A stretch of DNA of 64,000 nt from Nocardia fusca NBRC 14340 (GTDB lineage Bacteria > Actinomycetota > Actinomycetes > Mycobacteriales > Mycobacteriaceae), in the NCBI RefSeq assembly GCF_001618425.1, contig NZ_BDCU01000029.1, forward strand, positions 248,001-312,000. Reading direction: 5' to 3'. Under the pieces are notes generated by a model. The model did no database searches, was not told the DNA's origin, and saw only the letters and a program-made list of their open reading frames with translations. The position numbers and the translations under genes are program-made. Shown piece after piece: positions 15,912 through 23,637 of the stretch (the stretch's first letter is position 1; each line of letters starts with the position of its first letter).

Positions 15912-17051
15912 ATGCACCAGGTGCTGAACACAGTGGCCCGATGGCAGGCAGCCGGAATCGACTGTGCCCTGGTCACAATTGTCCGATCGGCGGGCTCGAT
16001 TCCGCGGCCCGTCGGCACCGTCATGGCCGTCGCGCGAGACGGGACCGTCGTCGGCAGCATTTCGGGAGGTTGCATCGAAAGCGATGTCTTCCATCTCGCC
16101 ACCGACGTGATGACCACCGGGAAAGCGGCCGTCCGCCGGTACGCGGTCGACGATGCCGGCGCCGGATCCGTCGCGCTGATGTGTGGCGGCTCGATGGATG
16201 TCCTGGTCCAACGCGCGGGGCCGACGGATATCCCCGGCCTCGCACTGGTCGCGGACAGCGTCGCGGCGGGCCTGCCGGTCGCTACGGCGACCGTCGTCTC
16301 CGAGGGCGCCCATCTGGGCAGGTCGATTGTCACGACCGGCACCGCATGGACGGGCACCTGCGGCGATCCGCTCCTGGATACGGCAGTCGTCGCCCGGGCC
16401 ACTCGGCACCTCGAGGCCGGCACGGTGACGACGGTGCAACTGGGCGAGACCGGAGACTGCGCCGAAACCGGACTGTCGGTCTTGATCTCGTCCATCGCCC
16501 GGCCACCGAGCATGCTGGTGTTCGGCGCGGTCGACTTCGCCCACGCGCTCGTCCGGGCGGCGAAACTCCTGGGGTACTCGGTGACGCTGTGCGACGCCCG
16601 GCCGGTTTTCGCGACTCGCGAACGCTTCCCGGAAGCCGACGAAGTGGTCGTGATGTGGCCCCAGGATTACCTGAAGCGGGCGACGATCACGCCGTCCACC
16701 GCCATCTGCGTTCTCACCCACGATCCACGCTTCGACGTTCCGGCCCTCGAGATCGCCCTGCGCTCCGACGCGGGCTACGTGGGCGCCATGGGCAGCCGGC
16801 GGACACACACCGACCGGATGGAACGTCTCCGCGCCGCCGGGGTGACCGAGGCCGAGCTGAGTCGGCTGTCCTCCCCTATCGGTCTCGATCTGGGCGCCGC
16901 GACACCGGAGGAGACCGCCGTCTCCATCCTCGCCGAGGTCATCGCCCTGCGCCGCGGCGGCAGCGGCCGGCGGCTCGGACGCATCGCCGGACCGATCCAC
17001 CCACCGGAACCCGCCGATATGAACCTCCGAGATCTCCTCGACACAGCGTAG
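15912..17051 (+). CDS. xdhC: XdhC/CoxI-family molybdenum cofactor maturation protein
   Basis: A 379-residue XdhC-type protein. The N-terminal XdhC/CoxI domain has SAGSIPRPVGTVMAV, the SGGCIESD motif and LMCGGSMDV. The C-terminal Rossmann domain (about 200-350) begins MLVFGAVDFAHALVRAA and ends with YVGAMGSRRTHTDR. Family members bind molybdenum cofactor, promote its sulfuration and insert it into xanthine-dehydrogenase-type enzymes. The client is almost certainly the hydroxylase at 7.5-11.4 kb. The ATG at 15912 fits the family N-terminus. The gene is divergent from MarR across the 18-bp palindrome, so it is probably co-regulated with its client. Confidence 0.92.
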   Translation: MHQVLNTVARWQAAGIDCALVTIVRSAGSIPRPVGTVMAVARDGTVVGSISGGCIESDVFHLATDVMTTGKAAVRRYAVDDAGAGSVALMCGGSMDVLVQRAGPTDIPGLALVADSVAAGLPVATATVVSEGAHLGRSIVTTGTAWTGTCGDPLLDTAVVARATRHLEAGTVTTVQLGETGDCAETGLSVLISSIARPPSMLVFGAVDFAHALVRAAKLLGYSVTLCDARPVFATRERFPEADEVVVMWPQDYLKRATITPSTAICVLTHDPRFDVPALEIALRSDAGYVGAMGSRRTHTDRMERLRAAGVTEAELSRLSSPIGLDLGAATPEETAVSILAEVIALRRGGSGRRLGRIAGPIHPPEPADMNLRDLLDTA

Positions 17052-17056
17052 GAGCC

Positions 17057-17078
17057 GCGGCCCGGTAGGCCCGGCCGC
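17057..17078. terminator. Hairpin between convergent xdhC and DJ-1/ABM genes
   Basis: GCGGCC (17057-17062) and GGCCGC (17073-17078) form a short GC-rich stem with a 10-base loop in the 41-base gap between two convergent genes. There is no clear T-tract, so this is a tentative bidirectional terminator. Confidence 0.4.
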
Positions 17079-17092
17079 TATCGCGCTGTATA

Positions 17093-18067
17093 TCAGGGGT
17101 ACTCGGCGGCGACTCGATACAGTGCCGGGTGGGCGGTGGCGATCGTTCTCGCTTCGTCGACCGAGGCGAGGACTGTGGGATTCAGACCGGCCGCCGCGCA
17201 TGCTTCGGCGCTGTCCCAATGCGCGATGTTGACGAGTTGGAACCGCGCTTCCGGCAATATCGCCCGGTGCAGGCGGACATCGCGGAATCCGGGTGCTGTG
17301 CGCATGAGCGCGGCACGGGCCCGCCACTGGTGGACGAATTCGTCGATCCGCTCGGCGGGGAGTTCGATGGCATTGACGAATGTGACGCCCTCGGTCGTCC
17401 GAGGTTCGCCCCCGTCATGGACAGGCGGCACCTCTTCGACCGGGTCGCGCCGGGTCGTCCGTCCTCGATCACCGGCACGGTTCGCCTCCCAGGCATCGCT
17501 GCGGCGTTCGTGCTCGAGAACCTGCTCGGCCAACGCCGCGGTCTCGGCGCCGAAGAGCCGCTCGACAAGCCACAGTCCGAGGTCGATTCCGGAGGTGACC
17601 CCGGCCGAGGTAACCAGATCGCCGTCGTCGACGACGCGACCGCCGACCACGATCGCCCCCTGCTGCCGGAGATCGTTCTCGGCGATGTGATGTGTCGTGC
17701 ACCGTCGTCCGGCGGTGATCCCGGCCGCCGACAGCAGCAGCGTTCCGGTGCAGACGGCCGCGAGGATCAGTCCCGGACGTCGAGCCGCGGTCAACGCACG
17801 GGGCACAGTGCCACGGCGGATCTGTTCCTGGACGGGCGACCCTTCGCCGTAGCCGCCGCCGGGTACCACGATCAGATCGGCGCGGTCCGGGGACCACGGG
17901 GTGCGGACGGTGATCTCGAGACCTGCCGCGGTGGTGACGGTGCCCGGACCGTCGACGGTGACGAAGCTGTGCCGCACATCGTCGACGACGCCCAGCGCGG
18001 TGACCGGGCCGATGAAGTCCTGGTCTTCCACCCCGTCGTAGAGCACTGTGTGTACGCGAAGAGTCAT
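17093..18067 (-). CDS. DJ-1/PfpI domain fused to an ABM-type monooxygenase domain
   Basis: A 324-residue two-domain protein. Residues 1 to about 185 are a DJ-1/PfpI (GATase1-like) domain with the elbow AAVCTGTLLLSAAG holding the family cysteine and the tail SAGVTSGIDLGLWLVE. A charged linker (about 190-222) leads to a C-terminal antibiotic-biosynthesis-monooxygenase fold: TFVNAIELPAERIDEFVHQW, then PGFRDVRLHR and FQLVNIAHWDSAEA. The DJ-1 part resembles isonitrile-hydratase-like proteins. The gene is divergent from the GlxA-type regulator at 18166, which carries the same DJ-1 domain without the ABM part. The function is not known. Confidence 0.82.
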   Translation of the reverse strand: MTLRVHTVLYDGVEDQDFIGPVTALGVVDDVRHSFVTVDGPGTVTTAAGLEITVRTPWSPDRADLIVVPGGGYGEGSPVQEQIRRGTVPRALTAARRPGLILAAVCTGTLLLSAAGITAGRRCTTHHIAENDLRQQGAIVVGGRVVDDGDLVTSAGVTSGIDLGLWLVERLFGAETAALAEQVLEHERRSDAWEANRAGDRGRTTRRDPVEEVPPVHDGGEPRTTEGVTFVNAIELPAERIDEFVHQWRARAALMRTAPGFRDVRLHRAILPEARFQLVNIAHWDSAEACAAAGLNPTVLASVDEARTIATAHPALYRVAAEYP

Positions 18068-18130
18068 CGAATCCTCCGATGGAAGTTGCGGTTACGCCCT
18101 GAGTATTGCGGTGATCGGTCCGGCCGAACA

Positions 18131-18146
18131 GTGGCTTGATCGCCAC
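18131..18146. promoter_or_regulatory. Inverted repeat in the divergent DJ-1/GlxA intergenic region
   Basis: GTGGC and GCCAC flank a six-base centre (TTGATC), 20 bases before the GlxA-type start. The arms extend imperfectly (ACAGTGGC versus GCCACAGT). An 8-base palindrome TTACGTAA lies just after at 18149-18156. Either may be the autoregulatory site. The evidence is position and symmetry only. Confidence 0.35.
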
Positions 18147-18165
18147 AGTTACGTAAGATCTGGCC

Positions 18166-19113
18166 ATGCATTCTGTCGCTGTGCTGGCCGTCGACGGAGT
18201 CGTGGGTTTCGAACTGGCCATTCCGTGCCAGGTCTTCTCCCTCGCACCCGGCTACCGCGTCCGGGTGTGCGCCCAACGGAAGAAGAACATGATCGCGACG
18301 GCCGCCGGGGAGGAAGTGTTCGCCTTCTCCTCGCGCTACGGCCTCGACGACGCGCTCGACGCCCAGACGGTGATCGTCCCGGGAGCCGACCCCGATGCGG
18401 TTCCCGACCCGCGCGTTCTGCGGACGGTGCAGGCGGCGGCAGACCGTGGCGCCCGAGTGGCCTCGATCTGCACCGGGGCCTTCGTACTGGCGGCCGCGGG
18501 ACTACTGGACGGCCGGAAGGCAACAACGCACTGGATGCTCGCCGACCACCTCGCGGACCGATACCCCTCCGTGACAGTGGACCCGTCGGTCCTGTTCATC
18601 GACGACGGAACGATCCTGACCTCCGCGGGCGTCGCGGCGGGCCTGGATCTGTGCCTGCACCTGGTGCGCCGCGACCGGGGCGCGGCGGTGGCGACCGACA
18701 CGGCACGGCAGATCGTGATGCCACCCCAACGGGCAGGCGGGCAAGCGCAATTCATCGAGCGGCCGGCGCCCGCCGCGCCATCCGACGATCTCGGCCCGAC
18801 ATTGCAGTGGATGCAGGACAACCTCGCCACGCCGATATCCCTGGCCGACATCGCCACCAAGGCCTCGATGAGCACGCGCAGTCTGTCACGGCGATTCCGA
18901 GCCCACACCGGTACGACGCCGACGCAATGGCTGCTCGACCGCCGTCTCCACCGGGCACGGGAACTACTCGAGACGACTGCCCTCCCTATCGAGATCATCG
19001 CGCGAACGGCAGGATTCGGATCGATCGAAACCTTCCGATACCACTTCATCCGGCACGTCGGCACCACTCCCGCGGCATACCGGTCGACATTCCGAACGAA
19101 TCCGCCCGCATAA
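18166..19113 (+). CDS. GlxA-family AraC-type transcriptional regulator with DJ-1/PfpI sensor domain
   Basis: A 315-residue regulator. The N-terminal DJ-1/PfpI domain (1 to about 185) has the elbow SICTGAFVLAAAGLLDGR and THWMLAD. The C-terminal AraC-type double helix-turn-helix (about 205-310) has SLADIATKASMSTRSLSRRF and the signature FGSIETFRYHFIRHVGTTPAAYR. GlxA-type proteins usually activate a neighbouring gene in response to a small ligand. The divergent DJ-1/ABM gene is the obvious target. Confidence 0.92.
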   Translation: MHSVAVLAVDGVVGFELAIPCQVFSLAPGYRVRVCAQRKKNMIATAAGEEVFAFSSRYGLDDALDAQTVIVPGADPDAVPDPRVLRTVQAAADRGARVASICTGAFVLAAAGLLDGRKATTHWMLADHLADRYPSVTVDPSVLFIDDGTILTSAGVAAGLDLCLHLVRRDRGAAVATDTARQIVMPPQRAGGQAQFIERPAPAAPSDDLGPTLQWMQDNLATPISLADIATKASMSTRSLSRRFRAHTGTTPTQWLLDRRLHRARELLETTALPIEIIARTAGFGSIETFRYHFIRHVGTTPAAYRSTFRTNPPA

Positions 19114-19188
19114 CCCACGGCCTCGGCACTCGGACTGGCGACCGCTTTTCCACTGCCAGAAGTGGTGTCGCGTTACTACGGTTGTGGC

Positions 19189-19376
19189 GTGACCGCATCC
19201 AGCACGGCCGATCACCGCGCGGCGCTGCTCGCAGAAACCGACTCACTGGCCGATCTGCTGCGCGAAAACGACCCCGCGACGCCGATCCCACCTGCCCCGG
19301 CTGGACACTGGCGAATGCCCGGGTCCCGGCGCGGATACTCGCAGTCCGGGGCCGGCCGCCGGATGGGCCGAGATGA
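19189..19376 (+). pseudogene. Degraded N-terminal fragment of a mycothiol-dependent maleylpyruvate-isomerase-type protein
   Basis: A GTG-started frame gives VTASSTADHRAALLAETD, then SLADLLRENDPATPIP. In the next frame the reading continues TCPGWTLANA, the diagnostic motif after that helix in the DinB-like mycothiol-dependent isomerase family (TIGR03083 type). The two parts are in different frames, and the expected downstream helix (HVGxxHRWA) is not recognisable, so this is a frameshifted, truncated relic. The surrounding 19,114-19,514 stretch has no other gene I can support. Identification rests on motif memory, not a search. Confidence 0.5.
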
Positions 19377-19514
19377 GCGGCGGAGACGAAGCAGAACGGC
19401 GTGGGCGCGGCCTGCTTCGGCGGGCGTACCGGCCACTCGGCCGCAACCGCCGGAACGACATCAACTCCTACGATCGGTGACGGCCCTTTCTTTTGGACCA
19501 CCCACGATGTCCGG

Positions 19515-19913
19515 CTACTCGGCGCCGCGACTGGTGAAGTCGAAGGATCCGCCGTCGATACCCCAGGAGATGATCCGTTCGGGATGAATTCGGATGACCG
19601 CGCGTTCCTGGGATCGGAACGGTGGCTCCTCGTCATCGAGCGCCTCGGCCGTGCCGCGCACTTCGATGCCGCGAATCACGTAAGGATCCAATGAAACCTG
19701 TTGGTCGATGACGAACGACACCCGGCTGCCCGCCTCGACATTGCGATACTTTCGGCTGCCACGCATCCGCATGCCGCCGATATCGATCGTGCCGTCGGCG
19801 TTCACCCGATAGCCGGTCGGGTTGTTCTGCACCACGCCGTCGGGCGACACCGTGGCCAGCCGACCGATCCCGGCCTCCGCGAGGAACTGCTGTTCATTGA
19901 TGGTGAAGGTCAT
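19515..19913 (-). CDS. PPOX-class pyridoxamine 5'-phosphate-oxidase-like protein (F420/flavin-dependent)
   Basis: A 132-residue split-barrel protein. It has the family's N-terminal GRLATVSPDGVVQNNPTGY, a GSRKYRNVEAGSRVSFVID strand, and the C-terminal IRIHPERIISWGIDGG. This pattern matches the actinobacterial PPOX-class F420-dependent oxidoreductases, which reduce unsaturated or activated compounds. Length is typical. It stands alone on the minus strand with a long upstream region holding twin inverted repeats at 20.2 kb. Confidence 0.88.
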   Translation of the reverse strand: MTFTINEQQFLAEAGIGRLATVSPDGVVQNNPTGYRVNADGTIDIGGMRMRGSRKYRNVEAGSRVSFVIDQQVSLDPYVIRGIEVRGTAEALDDEEPPFRSQERAVIRIHPERIISWGIDGGSFDFTSRGAE

Positions 19914-20039
19914 GTCGATTACTCCTCGGTGAATCCGATATGAGGTGCGCCCGGCGATCAGCCGGACGTTGTCGGGTGCGGGAAGCGAGCCGTTGCCTGC
20001 CGAATCCCGCGTGTTTGCGTCGGCGACATCGCGGAAGAT

Positions 20040-20090
20040 AGCTACCCCCTCCGATCTCGATATCGGTTTCGCCGGTGATGAACGCGTACC
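20040..20090 (-). pseudogene. Possible relic of an SDR C-terminus
   Basis: A minus-strand frame reads YAFITGETDIEIGGGSYL, closely resembling the terminal (Y/F)ITGxxxxVDGGxS segment of classical SDR enzymes. It continues without a domain on either side, and no SDR body is present. It may be the last trace of a deleted reductase. Apart from this and the twin repeats, the 479-base interval 19,914-20,392 shows no gene. Confidence 0.35.
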
Positions 20091-20160
20091 GCAGCCGGTC
20101 GGCAGACGGCGGCAATGATCCGGCCGGAGGAACCGAGCATTACACTTCCCTTCATCGAAA

Positions 20161-20221
20161 TAGCATCGCTAGGAACTAGAGCAACGGTATCATTGGGTCG
20201 CTACTTTGTCTAGCGTTGCTA
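20161..20221. promoter_or_regulatory. Twin inverted repeats TAGCnnnGCTA, 50 bp apart
   Basis: TAGCATCGCTA (20161-20171) and TAGCGTTGCTA (20211-20221) have identical 4-base arms and 3-base centres. The second extends to a 15-bp inverted repeat, TCTAGC-GTT-GCTAGA. Centre-to-centre distance is 50 bp, close to whole helical turns, which suits a regulator binding two sites on one DNA face. The nearest gene they could serve is the PPOX gene starting at 19913. The regulator is not identified. Confidence 0.5.
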
Positions 20222-20392
20222 GATTCCAGACTGCCCTGCGAAACCCTGCTCCAATCGGCGAGCTGCACAGGCCCGTTCCGGCCGAGCGGAGGCCTACACC
20301 GGAGACCGCGACCACCCGGAGACACCCGACGCCAGGTCGCGCCCCAGCTCGTGCGGTACGAGCTGTTGCCTGCACGGCTGCATCAGGCGCGC

Positions 20393-20851
20393 CTACTGGT
20401 CGGCGGTGGTGGTAGCCCGCCGGGCGAGCTCCTTGCGTTCGGTGAGGATCTGTTCGACTTCGGCAGGGTTCACGCCGTCCTCGGCCCACTGTGCGGCAGT
20501 GTCGGAGAGCCGATCGGCCAGATCCCGCAGGGCGGCCCGCGCTTCGTTGAGCGGCACGTCGTCCACGTACTGGATGATCGCGCTGAGAACATAGTGAGAG
20601 GCGAGCAGCTTGTGCTCGGACCCGGCGGTCGGACCGAATTCCGGTTCGTCCAGCCAAGACGGCTTCTGGACCCACAGAGCGAGACCCAGCATGCCGAGGG
20701 CGGTTCCGTACTGGAAGGCGACCAACTGACCGGTGCCACGGTTCGGGAACCATAGCGGGTTGGTGTGGGCCACCTCGGTCTCGTAGTCGTCGAGCATTCC
20801 GCCGAGAACGGAAAAGTTGCTTGCCCAGGCGCTCAGATCGGCAGAAGACAT
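20393..20851 (-). CDS. Hypothetical protein
   Basis: A 152-residue protein I do not recognise. It opens MSSADLSAWASNFSVLGGML and is moderately acidic and Trp/Leu-rich, without signal peptide or clear membrane span. It ends in a charged helix (NPAEVEQILTERKELARRA). The ATG at 20851 has AGAGGAAG about ten bases upstream; the frame continues 63 codons further without a better start. It reads away from the secreted-protein gene at 21.2 kb. It looks like a real gene from codon use and length. Confidence 0.7.
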   Translation of the reverse strand: MSSADLSAWASNFSVLGGMLDDYETEVAHTNPLWFPNRGTGQLVAFQYGTALGMLGLALWVQKPSWLDEPEFGPTAGSEHKLLASHYVLSAIIQYVDDVPLNEARAALRDLADRLSDTAAQWAEDGVNPAEVEQILTERKELARRATTTADQ

Positions 20852-21195
20852 GGTGATGCCCACTTCCTCTAGTCGGGGTGAGGCGTAGGGCACCGCCGGC
20901 CTGTCTCCCTGCGCGCCGGATGCCGGTGCAGCCTCGGCTGATTGATCTCCACCGTGCCCCGTCTCGTTACCGAGGCTTCGCTGCGTGGTCGCGGCCGGCA
21001 GGGCTTCAACGGGAAGCACGGCGGCCGGCTGCGCGGGCACGACCGTGGCGGGAACTGCGGGTGTACATTACCGCGCGGTCGGATATCGGATTCGAGCCTT
21101 CGAACCGTGTGGCATACACGCTATTCGAATTCGGCACCGCCTAAGGTCTCACTCGGTCCGCCCATCAGGGGCTGCTGAGTGGAGGGGTTCGACGA
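20852..21195. other. Divergent intergenic region, no gene seen
   Basis: This 344-base gap separates a minus-strand hypothetical gene from a plus-strand secreted-protein gene. It should contain both promoters. A possible plus-strand -10 region lies near 21113-21127 (CATACACGCTATTCG), but no convincing -35 accompanies it. I see no RNA gene or repeat. Confidence 0.5.
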
Positions 21196-21813
21196 ATGAA
21201 GTGCGAGAAAGCGACTGCTGCCGTTTTCATGACCATCTCGGCCGTGGCTATCACTGCGGCGACCGCCCATGCAGAGCCGGCCGTACCGAAGCAGTCGACC
21301 GCCGTGACCGTGGGGGATACGACTTCCGGTGTCGATCACGGGATCGACTACCGGATCACTGTTTCGCCGGTCGACGGGGTCGTCGTCACCACCGTCGAGA
21401 ATGGCAGGTTCGAGCTTGCGCACAACGGTGCGGTGGTGCTCGAGACCGGCGACGGAGCGGCGGCGGCCGAAGTGCCGCAGTGGTACGCCGCCGATGGCCG
21501 TTCGATCACGATGGCGCAGCATATCGGCGCGGACGGCCACACCCTGACGCTGACACCGGCCACGACGGCAGCAGACAACGCGCGAGTGAAGGACATCAGC
21601 TCCTACAGCCGACTCTCGGAGCAGATCAACAAGAACCTGCCCGGCGTCGTCGGCGGTGCCATCGTGGGCGGCATCCTCGGGGCATGTCTGTTCCTGATCT
21701 GGGGGATCAGCATTCCAGTGGGTGTGCTGATCGGTGGAACAGTCGGCGGATACGTCATGGGTGGCCCGGAGTTCCTCGACGCCGTACAGGCGTTCGCCAC
21801 CGGCATGCCCTGA
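21196..21813 (+). CDS. Secreted protein with C-terminal glycine-zipper membrane segment
   Basis: A 205-residue exported protein. The Sec signal MKCEKATAAVFMTISAVAI ends near AHA-EP (about residue 27). A beta-rich domain follows (about 35-125). The C-terminus (about 150-195) has two hydrophobic segments rich in GxxxG spacing (VVGGAIVGGILGACLFLIWG and VLIGGTVGGYVMGG), as in glycine-zipper proteins that insert in or oligomerise at membranes. Similar proteins are common in nocardiae, but no function is known to me. Confidence 0.8.
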   Translation: MKCEKATAAVFMTISAVAITAATAHAEPAVPKQSTAVTVGDTTSGVDHGIDYRITVSPVDGVVVTTVENGRFELAHNGAVVLETGDGAAAAEVPQWYAADGRSITMAQHIGADGHTLTLTPATTAADNARVKDISSYSRLSEQINKNLPGVVGGAIVGGILGACLFLIWGISIPVGVLIGGTVGGYVMGGPEFLDAVQAFATGMP

Positions 21814-21847
21814 GCACGGGCAGGTGAAACAGCCTCGACTCGTCAGG

Positions 21848-23167
21848 CTAGATCGTCAGCGGCGCGGATTCGGGAAACTCCACCGGCAGTGCCGTCAGCG
21901 CACGTTGGAAGGGTCCGGGGCGCCAGGTGAGCTCCCCGGCCGGTACGGCGAGACGCAGTTCGGGCAGTGCGTCGAGCAGCTGGTCGATTGCCTCCTGCGC
22001 CACCAGATAGGCCACCTCTTTCGCCGGGCACATATGCGCTCCGATACTCCATGCGAGGTGGGCGCGGTTGTCGGTGTACTCCCCGGTATCGATGGCCGGA
22101 TCGTTGTTGCACGCGGCGAGGCTGATCATCACCGGCTGATGGGCGGGTAGCCAGACGCCGTCGATCAGAACCGGCTGACGGGGAAAGGAGACCGCGTAGT
22201 TCGCCACCGGCGGGTCGGTGAACAGCACCTCGTCCACGGCATCCCGGGTCGACAGGCTGCCGCCGAGTATGCCGCCCGCGAAGCGCTCGTCGGTGAGTAT
22301 CAGCCGGAGCGTATTGACGATCAGGTTCTGCAGCGGTTCGATCCCCGCCCCGTAGAAGCTGAGTACGTTGTGCATCATCTCCTCGTCGTCGAGCTTCGCC
22401 GGGTCGTGCACCATCCGCGTGACGATGTCCTGACCGGGTTCGGCCCTTTTCAGACTCACCAGATCGGCCATGGCCTGTTCCAGCATGGCACCGCCGGCGC
22501 CGGCGTCCGCTCCCGTTCCCTCCACCATTGCGGCCATTCCCGCCGCCGCGCGTTGGCCGATTTCGGATGGACAGCCCAGTATGTCGTTGAGGAGCGCGAA
22601 GGTCAGCGGAAACGCGTACTGCTCGATGAGTTCCGCCGAACCGGTGGTGCAGAAGGCGTTGATGAGTGGCACCGCGATCTTTTCCACTCGGCTGTGCAGC
22701 GAGAAGAGATCGACCCCATTCACCCCGGCGACGGTTGCCTGCCGGTAACGGGCGTGCACGGGGCCGGAGTTCCGGACAGCCGACGGACGCCATTCCAGTA
22801 GGGGCAGGACGGGGCAATCACGCGGGATATCTCGCTGCCACATACGCGAATCCGCCGGGAAGTGCTCAGGGTCGTTGAGAATGCGCACCGCGGTGTGATA
22901 GCCGACGACGAGTGTCGCCGGGACGCCTGGAGCCAACTCGACCGGCACCAACGCACCGTATCGGCGGCGCATTTCGCGATAGGCGCGGTGCGGTTCCTGG
23001 GCGATCTCCTCGGCGTAGAACGGAACCCGGGGCCCGTCGGTGCTCTGTGGTGATCCGTGGATGAGCGGAAGTACGGTGGACTGAGCGTCGGGCGGCGGCG
23101 AAAACAACTGTGTCACTCCATATGTACAGGCGGATGTGGCGCCCGGAAGCAGCTCTGCCGACACCAC
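21848..23167 (-). CDS. Atypical cytochrome P450 lacking the ExxR arginine
   Basis: A 439-residue bacterial P450. The haem loop AWSIGAHMCPAKEVAY places the thiolate at Cys380. Two normally invariant features are altered. The K-helix ExxR is EVLF (313-316), with phenylalanine for arginine. The I-helix acid-alcohol pair is missing (GAGIEPLQ, 273-280). Streptomyces CYP157 enzymes are a known family without ExxR, and this may be a relative. The GTG start is uncertain, and the first 40 residues look poorly conserved. The gene is convergent with the secreted-protein gene. Confidence 0.85.
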   Translation of the reverse strand: MVSAELLPGATSACTYGVTQLFSPPPDAQSTVLPLIHGSPQSTDGPRVPFYAEEIAQEPHRAYREMRRRYGALVPVELAPGVPATLVVGYHTAVRILNDPEHFPADSRMWQRDIPRDCPVLPLLEWRPSAVRNSGPVHARYRQATVAGVNGVDLFSLHSRVEKIAVPLINAFCTTGSAELIEQYAFPLTFALLNDILGCPSEIGQRAAAGMAAMVEGTGADAGAGGAMLEQAMADLVSLKRAEPGQDIVTRMVHDPAKLDDEEMMHNVLSFYGAGIEPLQNLIVNTLRLILTDERFAGGILGGSLSTRDAVDEVLFTDPPVANYAVSFPRQPVLIDGVWLPAHQPVMISLAACNNDPAIDTGEYTDNRAHLAWSIGAHMCPAKEVAYLVAQEAIDQLLDALPELRLAVPAGELTWRPGPFQRALTALPVEFPESAPLTI

Positions 23168-23400
23168 CGGAACGCCCGAGGCGAGACTACTCGAGGAAGA
23201 CGGCCGATCCGAACCGACCGCCCGGCTTCGATCACTTCGTATCCGATCTGCAATGCGCGGTTTCGTGTTCGCCCGCAGGTACTTCTACAGGTTTGCCGTG
23301 CGTATTCCGACGACCGACGGACAGGCCTGACGTGTGCGGATTTCCGCGGACCTCAGACCGATACCAACCCTGCGCTGCTCCCGGATTCTGCGATGCGTGC

Positions 23401-23637
23401 TCAGCTCGCTGAGGTAGGTAGCCAGCACTCGGAGTGGACGAACATCGGTGCACGAAGTACTGGTGGCAGCTCATCGTCGGCCACCGCGGCCAGGGTGCGC
23501 AGCGAGAGGAGGCCGAGGCGGCCGACGTCGATGATCAGCGCGCTGTCCCCGTACTGCGCCGGACCGGTATCGGGCGTTCCAGGTGCACTCGGGTGCGCCC
23601 CGCTCGCTGAATCGAAACGTAGAACTGGTTCGTTCAT
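23401..23637 (-). CDS. Truncated STAS-domain ORF overlapping the sigma-factor gene
   Basis: A 78-residue ORF whose middle reads SALIIDVGRLGLLSLRTLAA. It closely parallels the STAS protein at 61.1 kb (ALIINATRLEFLSLRTLAA), i.e. the phosphorylatable strand-helix region of anti-sigma-factor antagonists. It lacks the first strands and the later helices of a STAS fold, so it is probably a relic, though it could be a micro-protein. Its ATG overlaps the stop of the sigma gene (ATGA), so it would be translated by coupling. Confidence 0.55.
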   Translation of the reverse strand: MNEPVLRFDSASGAHPSAPGTPDTGPAQYGDSALIIDVGRLGLLSLRTLAAVADDELPPVLRAPMFVHSECWLPTSAS

